NCBI GenBank assembly: GCA_016209685.1
Contig: JACQVQ010000009.1
Location: 1-64,000, forward strand
Length of the DNA: 64,000 nucleotides
DNA from: Planctomycetota bacterium
GTDB lineage: Bacteria; Planctomycetota; Brocadiia; Brocadiales; Bathyanammoxibiaceae
Direction: 5' to 3'
The notes beneath the pieces were generated by a model. The model saw only the letters and a program-made list of their open reading frames with translations. It ran no database searches and was not told the DNA's origin. A program made the translations under genes and the position numbers. Positions 33,787 to 43,007 of this stretch are shown here, one piece after another (position 1 is the stretch's first letter; the number at the start of each line of letters is the position of its first letter).

Positions 33787-35154
33787 ATGGAGATTGCTGA
33801 AAGACTGGAAAACCTGCCTTCAGAGGCAAAGTTTCCTGATAACCTCAAAGAGAAGATAAGTTACGATACCGACCGCAAGCTGTTGATTTTTGAAGGGGTC
33901 ATGTCTGAAGATGAAAAGAATGAATTACTGGGGATATCACAGGATGACTTGTACAGGAAGTCCATTGAGGCACTCTTTCGGCGGTCTCAAATCACAAAGA
34001 AGAGAGAAAAGAAGGCAAAATTGAGTCTAAGAGGGTCTAGAGATATCTTGGAGAGAGAAAAAGAGGGTACCGCCCCAACTGCCCCAAAAGAGAATATTCA
34101 GTTAAAGGGGCTTAACCCACCGGAGCGGGAAGAACCTCCAAAGGAGAGACTCCGTTTTAGTATCATCGGGCAGAAGATACAGGAACAATCTAAACAAATA
34201 AACACCGGACAGAAAGGTGAGGCCGAAGAAAAGGCAACCCCTCAAACACAGGTAACTAAAGAATTAAAGGACGAATGGAAAGAGGCCCAGACCTTCTACC
34301 ATGAGTTTGTGGTCCTTGCCCAGGAGGTCTTTGATAAAATAAAGGAAGGTCAGCACTTTGAAATAGAAAAGGTAAGAAATGCAATAGAGAAGCTCATAGA
34401 CGACCTCACCTTAGGGAATGAAAGTATAGTCAGGCTTGCGGCCATTTCAGACGAAAGCTATAGTCAATTCGCCTCCAATGCGGTAAACGTAACCGTCATT
34501 TCCATTAAAATAGGCGTATCTCTGCACTATAACAAGTCAAGCCTGATGGAACTGGGGATGATTTCCTTCTTGAGAGACATAGGCCTGGTCCTGTTGAGCC
34601 ACATCATAGAACAGCCAAGGAGGCTGAAGACGAGTGAATACGAGGAAGTAAAGAAGCACCCCCTATACACCGAAAGGTTTCTGGAGGGTCTTGGTATTAG
34701 AAATGAGGTCTTCAAACAGGTCGTCCTCCAGCATCATGAGAGGGAGGATGGTAGTGGTTACCCGGACAAATTAAAAGGGGAGGCCATTCACGAATACGCA
34801 AAGATTATAGCAGTGGCCGAGGCATACGAGAGCCTAACGCACAACCGCCCCGTCCGCGCAGGACTGCCTCCTCACACCGCCATGAGAGAGATACTGGAGG
34901 AGGGGGTGGCCTTTTTTGGCCACAGGATTACCAAGGCATTCATAAGGGAATTCGGTGTGTACCCTGTGGGTAGTGCTGTGGAGCTGAACACCGGGGAGAA
35001 GGCCAGGGTAATCGCCGTCCACAAGGATTTTCCACTCAGACCAGTCGTACAGCTTATGGCAGACGCAGAAGGGAAACCAATGAGTAAGATACTGAACCTC
35101 CTGGAAAAACCCCAGTTATTCATAAAGAGACCCGTAGAGGAAGGCAAGCGTTGA
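33787..35154 (+). CDS. HD-GYP-type protein with a degenerate HD motif
   Basis: 455 residues. The N-terminal half (about 1-165) is charged and low in complexity with no recognisable domain. The C-terminal half is an HD-GYP domain, usually a c-di-GMP phosphodiesterase. The GYP part is intact (HHEREDGSGYPDKLKGE, near residues 315-326, followed by KIIAVAEAYESLTHNRP), but the HD pair, normally HDIGK, reads RDIGL (near residue 262), so a key metal ligand is missing. It may bind rather than cleave c-di-GMP. It is translated directly after the ATPase and probably regulates it. Confidence 0.82.
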   Translation: MEIAERLENLPSEAKFPDNLKEKISYDTDRKLLIFEGVMSEDEKNELLGISQDDLYRKSIEALFRRSQITKKREKKAKLSLRGSRDILEREKEGTAPTAPKENIQLKGLNPPEREEPPKERLRFSIIGQKIQEQSKQINTGQKGEAEEKATPQTQVTKELKDEWKEAQTFYHEFVVLAQEVFDKIKEGQHFEIEKVRNAIEKLIDDLTLGNESIVRLAAISDESYSQFASNAVNVTVISIKIGVSLHYNKSSLMELGMISFLRDIGLVLLSHIIEQPRRLKTSEYEEVKKHPLYTERFLEGLGIRNEVFKQVVLQHHEREDGSGYPDKLKGEAIHEYAKIIAVAEAYESLTHNRPVRAGLPPHTAMREILEEGVAFFGHRITKAFIREFGVYPVGSAVELNTGEKARVIAVHKDFPLRPVVQLMADAEGKPMSKILNLLEKPQLFIKRPVEEGKR

Positions 35155-35610
35155 AGTCTTGACGCGCCCATCCGCTTACCTACTGTATTCTTTATCCTTT
35201 CCCTGCCCCCTAACCCCTGGTCCCTAGCTCCTGGCTTTGGGGGCGGATCTGCCCGTCCAAAAGATGGCGGATTTTCAACCTTCGACATGAGGGGTGGAAG
35301 CCCCCTTATCCGCCTCAGGCGGATTACCCATGTCCATAGCATCCACAATATATCAATAAAAGAGCTTGAAATTTTTACCGAAAAAGATTATGCTCCGTGC
35401 TTTAATAGAGTCTAAATAGACTTTAAAAGTAAACGAGCGTCTGGGGCTACAGCGCCCACCTGGGCGACGAGAGATTCCTCTATGGTAACATCTATAAAAA
35501 TACCTTCTGTCGTCTTGACGAAATAAATAGGTATCTGTGGGACCGAAAGAATCCACCAGCGGACGCAAATTTCATCTAGGGTACAGGGCTGTTGAAAGAC
35601 CGGTCACGAA
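35155..35610. other. Repeat-rich intergenic region with a decayed minus-strand frame
   Basis: About 456 bases. The left part (to 35330) is a patchwork: CCCCCTAACCCCTGGTCCC words, GGCGGATTTTCAACC and ATCCGCCTCAGGCGGAT (35308-35324). The right part (about 35412-35590) holds a minus-strand open frame without a normal start, reading for example GIFIDVTIEESLVAQVGAV. No intact gene is supported. Confidence 0.55.
35412..35590 (-). pseudogene. Possible gene remnant on the minus strand
   Basis: A frame without ATG encodes about 55 residues including RWWILSVPQIPIYFV and TEGIFIDVTIEESLVAQV, ending in TAG at 35412-35414. Codon use resembles real genes here. I do not recognise the protein, and a functional short gene cannot be excluded. 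Confidence 0.3.
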
Positions 35611-36720
35611 ATGAACAAAAAAGAAAGGCCAAAGGAAAGAGAAATAAAATACTGGCAGGCCATTAGTGAGGCCCATGTCCAGTCTATGGAGAGGAACGAG
35701 CGGGTATTCATCATGGGCATTGGGGTGGACGACCATAAGGGGATTTTTGGCACTACCCTTGAGGCGTACAAGAAGTTTGGCAAGAAACGGGTATTTGACA
35801 CCCCTGTTGCTGAGAATACCATGACCGGGTGTGCCATCGGGGCGGCCCTGGCAGGCATGAGGCCGGTGATGGTCCATGCCCGCAACGACTTTATGTATTA
35901 CTGTATGGACCAACTCTGCAACCACGCCGCCAAGTGGCACCACATGTTCGGTGGGCCGATGAGGGTGCCGATAACCGTCAGGGCCATTGTAGGCAGGGGA
36001 TGGGGGCAGGGGTCTCAGCATTCACAGAGCCTTCAGGCCCTCTTCTCCCACATACCGGGGCTGAAAGTGGTGATGCCCAGTACCCCTTACAGCGTCAAGG
36101 GACTTCTTATGGCCAGCATAGAGGGCGATTCACCAGTGATTTTCATAGAGCACCGTCGGCTCTACGACTGTACAGGCCCCGTACCTGAGGAGCCATATAC
36201 CCTCCCCCTGGGTAAGGGTTCCATTACAAGGATAGGGAGTGATGCCACCGTGGTAGCCTTTTCTTATATGGTATGGGAAGCCATACGGGCAGCCACGATA
36301 CTCAAAGAGGAAGGCATAGAGGTGGAGGTGGTGGACCCCCGTTCCACGAAGCCTCTTGACGAGGAACTCATATTGGATTCGGTGAAGAAGACCGGCAGGC
36401 TGGTCATAGCCGATACCTCATGGAAGACATGTGGGGTAAGCGCAGAAATAGCCGCCCTGGTCGCAGAGAAGGCTTTTGAGTACCTAAAGGCGCCTATCCA
36501 GAGAGTTGCCTTGCCAGATGTCTCCGCCCCTACCGCTGTGACCCTGGAGAAGGCTTTTTATCCCGGCCCCCTAGATATCATCTCAGCCGTGAAGAGGACC
36601 ATGGAAAAAGAGACAAAAAGGCTGGTGCCGGTTTTTGAATCTAACCTTGCAGGAAGGGCGGCTTACGAAAAAGAATTTACAGGGCTGTTTCACGAAAAGG
36701 AATTCATGGGCCCATTTTAG
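35611..36720 (+). CDS. Thiamine-dependent dehydrogenase E1-beta-like (transketolase C-terminal type)
   Basis: A 369-residue protein with the pyrimidine-binding and C-terminal domains of 2-oxo-acid dehydrogenase E1 beta or transketolase. Seen: VFDTPVAENTMTGCAIGAAL (the conserved glutamate that activates TPP lies here), GRGWGQGSQHSQSLQALFSH and VEVVDPRSTKPLDEELILDS. The expected alpha subunit is not adjacent; it may lie elsewhere or the protein may form a separate enzyme of surface-sugar synthesis. Immediately downstream is a glycosyltransferase stump. Start ATG at 35611; the last residues (EKEFTGLFHEKEFMGPF) contain a short internal repeat. Confidence 0.82.
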   Translation: MNKKERPKEREIKYWQAISEAHVQSMERNERVFIMGIGVDDHKGIFGTTLEAYKKFGKKRVFDTPVAENTMTGCAIGAALAGMRPVMVHARNDFMYYCMDQLCNHAAKWHHMFGGPMRVPITVRAIVGRGWGQGSQHSQSLQALFSHIPGLKVVMPSTPYSVKGLLMASIEGDSPVIFIEHRRLYDCTGPVPEEPYTLPLGKGSITRIGSDATVVAFSYMVWEAIRAATILKEEGIEVEVVDPRSTKPLDEELILDSVKKTGRLVIADTSWKTCGVSAEIAALVAEKAFEYLKAPIQRVALPDVSAPTAVTLEKAFYPGPLDIISAVKRTMEKETKRLVPVFESNLAGRAAYEKEFTGLFHEKEFMGPF

Positions 36721-36729
36721 TTGAATAAT

Positions 36730-36813
36730 ATGGACAAAAAGCCTGCCCTGGCCGTCATCGTTCCCGCCCTAAATGAATAGGGGAACCTTCAGGATACAAA
36801 AGGTCCGTCTATC
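36730..36813 (+). pseudogene. Stump of a family 2 glycosyltransferase
   Basis: ATG 36730 begins MDKKPALAVIVPALNE, the classic start of a GT2 enzyme, then a TAG (36778-36780) stands where the second glutamate of ALNEEGNL would be. The same frame continues GNLQDT before losing similarity. A single G-to-T change from GAG explains the stop, and the rest of the gene is missing. Confidence 0.6.
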
Positions 36814-36943
36814 AGGCTGTGGGCCAAGAATTAGAGGCCCACTAATTGGGCCTTACCGAGAAAGGATGTCCCAGGCCAGTCCTGCAGGGAAGCAATAACA
36901 CCCGCTACTGGACTAACCTTACCCTCCTCCCCCCCCTTTTTCC

Positions 36944-36972
36944 TTGACAAGCCCTCTATTGCTGAATATAAT
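36944..36972 (+). promoter_or_regulatory. Consensus sigma-70 promoter
   Basis: TTGACA (36944-36949), 17-base spacer, TATAAT (36967-36972): a perfect consensus match, about 70 bases before the acidic zinc-ribbon gene. Confidence 0.8.
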
Positions 36973-37042
36973 TCATGAAATTTTCACAGGGATGGGGGGT
37001 GAATGATTGGTTTTTCCCTTACAGGGATAAGGAGGTTGATGG

Positions 37043-37327
37043 ATGGTTCACTACACCTGTGACATGTGTGGTAAGCAGATACATACTGAAGAGGACATTA
37101 GGTATGTAGTAAAAATAGAGATACACGCCGCAGGTCAGCCCGAAGAAGATGAGGAAGAAGACTTTGAGGATATGGATGAACTAGAAGAATACGACCAGAA
37201 GGATATTGAAGACGAAGAAGTAGAGTATGATTCCATCCGCTTTGATTTATGTTCTAAGTGCCATAAGATATATATCCAGGACCCACTGTTTATAAAAAGC
37301 CACAGGAGCAGGTTTTTTAATAATTAA
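37043..37327 (+). CDS. Small acidic zinc-ribbon-like protein
   Basis: 94 residues. The N-terminus VHYTCDMCGKQI and the C-terminal DLCSKCHKIYI form two CxxC knuckles around a very acidic stretch (QPEEDEEEDFEDMDELEEYD). I recall similar proteins from planctomycetes, starting with a pattern like HYTCDxC and followed by RYVV; their role is unknown. AAGGAGG at 37029-37035 is an excellent ribosome binding site, and the consensus promoter just upstream suggests strong constitutive expression. It stands alone. Confidence 0.75.
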   Translation: MVHYTCDMCGKQIHTEEDIRYVVKIEIHAAGQPEEDEEEDFEDMDELEEYDQKDIEDEEVEYDSIRFDLCSKCHKIYIQDPLFIKSHRSRFFNN

Positions 37328-37362
37328 TGGACTTATCCTACCCCTTCACGCCTTAGGCAAAT

Positions 37363-37469
37363 CCGTTCGCCTCAGGCGGATAACCCTGATTAACCTATAG
37401 AACTACTACTAGTTATCAGTTGTCAGTTTTCAGTCTTCTGACAACTGGCAACTGACAACTGGTTACTAG
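37363..37469. repeat. CCGCCTCAGGCGG-type repeat and a word-type inverted repeat
   Basis: TTCGCCTCAGGCGGAT (about 37367-37382) is followed by CAGTTGTCAGTTTTCAG, mirrored by CTGACAACTGGC and AACTGACAACTGG (37402-37469). It lies just before leuC. Confidence 0.75.
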
Positions 37470-37490
37470 CCTTAAGGGTATACATTAGAG

Positions 37491-38747
37491 ATGACGCTGG
37501 CAGAAAGGATTATTGCGGCACATTCTGGACAGAGTGAGGTGTACCCAGGACAATTTGTCTACGCAGACGTAGACTTTTGTCTTGGGAACGACATCACTGC
37601 CCCCATAGCAATAAAAGAATTTGAAGAAGCAGGGCTGGAGAAGGTCTTTGACCGTAACAGGATTGCCCTTGTCCCGGACCACTTTACCCCCAGTAAAGAC
37701 ATAGCCTCAGCCCAGCAGGTAAAGACCCTCAGGGACTTCGCCAGGCGTCACCAGCTGGAATACTTCTTTGAGATAGGTTCCATGGGTGTGGAACATGCCT
37801 TGTTGCCAGAGCTGGGACTTGTGCTCCCCGGGGACCTTGTGATAGGGGCAGACTCTCACACCTGCACTTACGGGGCACTGGGGGCCTTTGCCGTGGGTGT
37901 GGGCAGTACCGACCTGGCGGCCTGTTTTGCCACCGGGAAGGTATGGTTAAAGGTGCCTGAAACTATTAAATTCTTATTCAACGGCAGACTTCCTAAATGG
38001 AGTTCGGGTAAGGACCTTATCCTATTTGTAATTGGAGATATAGGGGTAGATGGGGCACTGTATAAGGTTATGGAATTCACCGGTCCAGCCATCTCCGCCC
38101 TACCCATAGATGACCGCTTCGCCATCTGTAACATGGCAGTGGAGGCAGGTGCAAAGGCAGGGATAATACCTCCGGACAAGATTGCAGAGAAGTATGTAAA
38201 GGGTAGAGCCAAAAGAGGTTATGTGATGTATTCCAGTAATGGTGCCGCCTCATACTGCCAGACAAAAGAATACGATGCCAGCAAGATAACCCCACAGGTA
38301 GCCCTTCCGAATTTACCCTCCAATGTCCAACCTGTGGAGGCACTCGCACGGATAGACATAGACCAGGTTGTGATTGGCTCTTGCACCAATGGGAGGATAA
38401 CAGACCTCAGGGTAGCGGCAGGTATCCTCAAAGGGAAAAAGGTACACCCCTATGTCAGGCTCATTGTAATCCCTGCCACACAGGCCATCTATCTAGAGGC
38501 CCTTAAGGAAGGACTGATAGAGACATTCTTAAAAGCGGGGGCCAGCGTCTCCACCCCAACTTGTGGACCTTGTCTAGGCGGACACATGGGTATCCTTGCA
38601 GAGGGCGAGAGGTGCCTGGCCACCACCAACAGGAATTTTCCAGGCAGGATGGGACACCCCAAGAGTGAGGTCTACCTCTCAAGCCCTGCCGTAGCCGCAG
38701 CCTCTGCCGTCACTGGAAAGATTACCCACCCGGCAGAGGCCATATAA
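37491..38747 (+). CDS. leuC: 3-isopropylmalate dehydratase large subunit (LeuC/homoaconitase type)
   Basis: 418 residues of the aconitase superfamily; isomerises 2- to 3-isopropylmalate in leucine synthesis. Fe-S cysteines are seen in ADSHTCTYGALGAFAVG, VVIGSCTNGRITDLR and STPTCGPCLGGHMG. The length matches the archaeal-type LeuC/homoaconitase subgroup rather than the 470-residue E. coli form, so homoaconitate as substrate cannot be excluded. Its small-subunit partner, leuD, is 4.4 kb downstream beyond the giant activase gene. Start ATG at 37491. Confidence 0.92.
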   Translation: MTLAERIIAAHSGQSEVYPGQFVYADVDFCLGNDITAPIAIKEFEEAGLEKVFDRNRIALVPDHFTPSKDIASAQQVKTLRDFARRHQLEYFFEIGSMGVEHALLPELGLVLPGDLVIGADSHTCTYGALGAFAVGVGSTDLAACFATGKVWLKVPETIKFLFNGRLPKWSSGKDLILFVIGDIGVDGALYKVMEFTGPAISALPIDDRFAICNMAVEAGAKAGIIPPDKIAEKYVKGRAKRGYVMYSSNGAASYCQTKEYDASKITPQVALPNLPSNVQPVEALARIDIDQVVIGSCTNGRITDLRVAAGILKGKKVHPYVRLIVIPATQAIYLEALKEGLIETFLKAGASVSTPTCGPCLGGHMGILAEGERCLATTNRNFPGRMGHPKSEVYLSSPAVAAASAVTGKITHPAEAI

Positions 38748-38785
38748 CAAGGAGACAGGGAACAGGAGACAGGGAACAGGGACAA

Positions 38786-41700
38786 ATGAAGGAAAGAAAA
38801 TTCATTGGCATAGATATCGGCTCTGTCAGTCTTAAGGCAGTAGTCGTCAACGAGAATAAACAGGTCTTAGAAAGCCATTACATAAGGACCCACGGTCAAC
38901 CTGTAGATACAAGCATAAGGGTCCTGACAGACCTCTTTAGCCGGCATCCCAGGGGAGAGGTCGTGGGCATGGCGGCTACAGGCTCAGGAGGAAAACTCCT
39001 GGCAGAGGTCCTTGGGATTACCTTTGTCAATGAGGTGGTGGCCCAGAGTAAGGCCACTGCCACCTTCCACCCCGAGGTCAGGACTGTTATAGAGATTGGG
39101 GGGCAAGACTCCAAGTTCATGTTACTTGAATCCGACGGAAGGACCGGGGACGTAAGGGTAGCAGAGTTCTCTATGAATACTATGTGTGCCGCCGGTACGG
39201 GTTCCTTCCTGGACCAACAGGCCTCCCGTCTGGGTATCTCCATAGAGGAGGAGTTTGCGGAGCTGGCCCTCAGGTCTAAGAACCCACCGAGAATTGCCGG
39301 CCGCTGTAGTGTCTTCGCCAAGTCAGATATGATCCACCTCCAGCAGGAGGCTACCCCACTGCACGACATCCTGGCAGGTCTGTGCTACGCCATGGCCAGG
39401 AATTTTAAGAGCACCATCGCCAAGGGGAAGGAGTTCAAGAAGCCCATAGCCTTCCAGGGCGGAGTGGCCGCCAACAAGGCCATGATAAAGGCCTTCCAGG
39501 ACGTCCTGGAGCTTGGCCCCGGGGAGCTAGTGATACCGCAATATTTTGCCGTAATGGGGGCCATCGGTGCCGTCCTTACCATTATGGGTAAGGTCAATGG
39601 CGCCCCCTACCGTGGGGTAGAGGCCCTGCAGGCCCACATGAAAAACCGCAGTGCCGAAGCAGCTACCATGGAAGGGCTTGTGGGGGATAATTATCATATC
39701 AATATCCACTGTAAGCCCATAAAGGCCAACGGCAGGATAGAGGCCTACGTAGGTGTAGACGTGGGTTCCATCAGCACCAATGTAATAGTAATAGATAAGG
39801 ACATGAACGTACTTGCCCGCAGATACCTCATGACGGCCGGAAGGCCGATAGAGGCCGTTACCAAGGGGCTTTTTGAGGTGGGACTAGAGGTAGGCGACGC
39901 AGTAGAGGTGAAGGGGGTGGGTACTACTGGCTCCGGCCGTTACCTCACAGGGGATTACATAGGTGCGGATATCACCAAGAATGAGATTACTGCCCATGCT
40001 ACCGCCGCAATATGTACAGACCCGGAGGTAGATACCATCTTTGAGATTGGTGGACAGGACTCAAAATACGTCAGCCTGGAGAACGGCGCAGTGGTGGATT
40101 TCACCATGAACAAGGTGTGCGCCGCCGGTACTGGCTCTTTCTTGGAGGAACAATCTGAGAGACTGGACATAAACATAAAAGAAGAGTTCGGGAAGATGGC
40201 CCTGGGTTCTTGCGGCCCTTGCAGTATGGGGGAGAGGTGCACGGTATTTATGGAATCCGACCTGGTCCACCACCAGCAAAAAGGGGTAGCCAAGGATGAC
40301 CTGGTGGCTGGCCTGAGCTATTCCATAGTACTCAACTACCTCAACAGGGTAGTGGAGGGACGAAAGGTAGGGAACAGGATATTCTTCCAGGGGGGTGTGG
40401 CCTACAACCGTGGGGTTAAGGCGGCCTTTGAAAAGGTATTGGGGAAAAGGATAACAGTACCACCCCATCACGACTGTATGGGGGCCATAGGTGCCGCTGT
40501 AATTGCCCTCAGGGAATGCACATGGGAAAAGTCCACCTTCAAGGGCTTTGACCTCCGCAACCGTCGCTGTAACATAGGCTCTTTTGTCTGCCGGGATTGC
40601 TCTAACATCTGTACGGTAAGGAAGGTAGAGATAACAGGAGAAACCCCTCTCTATTACGGTGATAGATGTGGCAAATATGAGGACTCAAAAAAGCGCAACC
40701 TGGGGAGCCACCTTCCCAGGCTGTTCAGGGAGAGGACACAGTTCCTGTATACAGCCTATCCTAAGGATAAGCCGGATGCCCCCAATGGCCTCAAGATAGG
40801 TATGCCCCAGGCCAATATGTTCTTTGAGCTCTTACCTATGTGGAAGGCCTTCTTCACCGAGCTGGGCTACGAGGTGGTAAACTCAGACAAGACTAATCCG
40901 GAGCTTATTAAAGGGGGCGTGGAGAATATTGCGGCCGAGACCTGCTTCCCCATAAAGGTGGCCCATGGGCACGTCTTCAACCTGCTCAATAAAAAGATAG
41001 ATTACCTGTTTATCCCCAGCGTGGTTAATCTGCCAAACGTCAGCCCCAAGTTGGTGCACTCTTACCTCTGTCCCTACGTCCAGGGGTTACCATACATGGT
41101 CCGTTCAGCCATGAAGTTAGACCGGCGGCACTTTAAGGTCTTACAGCCCGTGTTCCACCTAGAGTGGGGGGAGGAGCACCTCAAGGACGTCTTCCGTCAG
41201 TTGGCCAGGGAACTGGGTAAGGGTGGAGATGCCGTGGAAAGGGCCATTGATGCCGCCCTTGCGGCACAAAATAGATTTTACCACCTCCTGGAGAAGAAGG
41301 GGAAGGAGATACTGGAAGGGCTTAAGGAGGATGACATAGCCCTGGTCATCCTGGGAAGGCCCTACAATAGTTGTGATAGTGGGGTAAACCTCAACCTCCC
41401 CGAGAAGCTCAGGGAGCGCGGTGTGCTGGCCATTCCTATGGATATGCTGCCCATGGACGTGGTGTCGGCGGCGGAGGACTATCCACACATGTATTGGCGC
41501 TCGGGGCAGAAGATTATAGCGGCGACCAGGGTCATAGCCAATGACAAGAGGTTATATCCCCTCTACATCACCAACTTTGGCTGTGGGCCGGACGCCTTCA
41601 TCCATAAGTATTACATGAAGGAGTTGAGAGGCAAGCCTCAGCTTACCATAGAGATTGACGAACACAGCGCAGACGTTGGTGCCGTAACCAGGTGTGAGGC

Positions 41701-42985
41701 CTTTTTGGATAGCCTCAGGAACGTCAGGAAGGGAGAGAGACCCACCCATGTACCTCCTGTGGCTGCCCCAATGAACATCACCAAGAAGAAAAGGGTCTTC
41801 ATCCCTTACATGGACGACCATGGTTTCTTGCTGGCCGCGGCCATGAGGGCCTGTGGGGTGGACGCTGAGGGCCTGCCAATGCCAGATAAGGAGAGCCTGG
41901 ACATAGGCAGACGCTACACGTCTGGAAAGGAATGTTACCCTGCCATCCTTACCACCGGGGACATAGTCAAGAAGGTTACCAGCAAGGATTTCAATCCAAA
42001 GAATAGCGCCTTCTTCATGGCTACCGCCTATGGCCCCTGCCGTTTCGGTCAATACAATAAGTTCCACCGCATGGTACTTGATGACCTGGGGTTCAAAGAA
42101 GTACCGATGGTGTGTCTTGACCAAGACAAGGGCTACCAGCAAGACGTCGCGGCGTTAGGTATGGCCTTTAAGCAACTGGCGTGGCAGGGGATTCTCCTGA
42201 TTGACTATCTGCAGAGACTCCTCAGACAGACCCGCCCTTATGAGGTCAATCCAGGGGAATCAGACGCCGTTTACAGGTACTATGTGGATATGGCAATACA
42301 GTGGATAGAGAAGGGGAAAGACCTCCTCAGGGTGGCCCAGAAGGCCAGAGACCGCTTCCTACAGATAAAGGTGGATAGGAGTGTGCCCAGGCCTTTAATA
42401 GGGATTATAGGCGAGGTATACGTCAGGATGAACCAGTACGCTAATACCTTTATTGTCAAGAGGATAGAAAACCTGGGCGGGGAGGCAGTGATGCCACCCC
42501 TGGAGGAGTGGATTAATTACATAGGTTATTGCCGTATGGAGGATTGCCGCAGGGAGCGCAACTGGAAGGGCTACCTGAAGGAGTTTATTACGGACATTAT
42601 ACAGCGATACCAGTCCTTCAGGCGCGCAAGGCCATTCAAGGGGACCATACGACACTTCTATAGAGAGGCCCCCTCCGCCGCCGTCGTCAAAAAAGGCTCC
42701 AGATACATACACCCGAGCTTCCGGGGGGAGGGCATACTGAGCATGGGCAGGGCGGTGGAATACGCCGAGGAACACGCAGATGGGGTTATAAACCTGGTAC
42801 CATTCCACTGCATGCCTGGGACGGTAGTCAACGCCCTCCTGGAGAAGTTCCAGAGGGATTATGACGGGATACCTGTCCTGAAGATGGCCTTTGACGGACA
42901 AGAAGAGACCAACGAACAGACCCGCCTTGAGGCCTTCATGCACCAGGCCCACCAGAGGATGGAAGCTAGGCAGAAAGAACACTAA
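38786..42985 (+). CDS. Giant acyl-CoA dehydratase activase (HgdC/BcrAD-BadFG and HgdB-like fusion)
   Basis: A 1399-residue protein with two ASKHA ATPase domains of the 2-hydroxyacyl-CoA dehydratase activator family: domain 1 starts FIGIDIGSVSLKAVVV, with MCAAGTGSFLDQQASRL; domain 2 (about 325-600) starts AYVGVDVGSISTNVIVID, with VCAAGTGSFLEEQSERL. The cysteine of each CAAGTGSF would hold the bridging 4Fe-4S cluster. A DUF2229/HgdB-like region follows (GLKIGMPQANMFFELLPMW, then AAETCFPIKVAHGHVF). Such fusions are common in anaerobes but their substrates are unknown. The gene lies between leuC and leuD on the same strand. Word repeats GGAGACAGGGAACA lie just before the start. Confidence 0.9.
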   Translation: MKERKFIGIDIGSVSLKAVVVNENKQVLESHYIRTHGQPVDTSIRVLTDLFSRHPRGEVVGMAATGSGGKLLAEVLGITFVNEVVAQSKATATFHPEVRTVIEIGGQDSKFMLLESDGRTGDVRVAEFSMNTMCAAGTGSFLDQQASRLGISIEEEFAELALRSKNPPRIAGRCSVFAKSDMIHLQQEATPLHDILAGLCYAMARNFKSTIAKGKEFKKPIAFQGGVAANKAMIKAFQDVLELGPGELVIPQYFAVMGAIGAVLTIMGKVNGAPYRGVEALQAHMKNRSAEAATMEGLVGDNYHINIHCKPIKANGRIEAYVGVDVGSISTNVIVIDKDMNVLARRYLMTAGRPIEAVTKGLFEVGLEVGDAVEVKGVGTTGSGRYLTGDYIGADITKNEITAHATAAICTDPEVDTIFEIGGQDSKYVSLENGAVVDFTMNKVCAAGTGSFLEEQSERLDINIKEEFGKMALGSCGPCSMGERCTVFMESDLVHHQQKGVAKDDLVAGLSYSIVLNYLNRVVEGRKVGNRIFFQGGVAYNRGVKAAFEKVLGKRITVPPHHDCMGAIGAAVIALRECTWEKSTFKGFDLRNRRCNIGSFVCRDCSNICTVRKVEITGETPLYYGDRCGKYEDSKKRNLGSHLPRLFRERTQFLYTAYPKDKPDAPNGLKIGMPQANMFFELLPMWKAFFTELGYEVVNSDKTNPELIKGGVENIAAETCFPIKVAHGHVFNLLNKKIDYLFIPSVVNLPNVSPKLVHSYLCPYVQGLPYMVRSAMKLDRRHFKVLQPVFHLEWGEEHLKDVFRQLARELGKGGDAVERAIDAALAAQNRFYHLLEKKGKEILEGLKEDDIALVILGRPYNSCDSGVNLNLPEKLRERGVLAIPMDMLPMDVVSAAEDYPHMYWRSGQKIIAATRVIANDKRLYPLYITNFGCGPDAFIHKYYMKELRGKPQLTIEIDEHSADVGAVTRCEAFLDSLRNVRKGERPTHVPPVAAPMNITKKKRVFIPYMDDHGFLLAAAMRACGVDAEGLPMPDKESLDIGRRYTSGKECYPAILTTGDIVKKVTSKDFNPKNSAFFMATAYGPCRFGQYNKFHRMVLDDLGFKEVPMVCLDQDKGYQQDVAALGMAFKQLAWQGILLIDYLQRLLRQTRPYEVNPGESDAVYRYYVDMAIQWIEKGKDLLRVAQKARDRFLQIKVDRSVPRPLIGIIGEVYVRMNQYANTFIVKRIENLGGEAVMPPLEEWINYIGYCRMEDCRRERNWKGYLKEFITDIIQRYQSFRRARPFKGTIRHFYREAPSAAVVKKGSRYIHPSFRGEGILSMGRAVEYAEEHADGVINLVPFHCMPGTVVNALLEKFQRDYDGIPVLKMAFDGQEETNEQTRLEAFMHQAHQRMEARQKEH

Positions 42986-43007
42986 AATAAGGGATAAGGG
43001 TTAGCAA

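Larger units (their letters stand above)
36721..37042. other. Intergenic region with a gene stump and a promoter
   Basis: About 320 bases. The first 80 hold a decayed glycosyltransferase start. 36800-36940 shows nothing I can assign. A strong promoter lies at 36944-36972. Confidence 0.6.

Noticed and set aside
35400-35560. A 6S-like or other structured RNA, suggested by GGGCTACAGCGCCCACCTGG
   Set aside because: The same bases read well as protein on the minus strand, and I could not draw the long bulged helix expected of 6S RNA.
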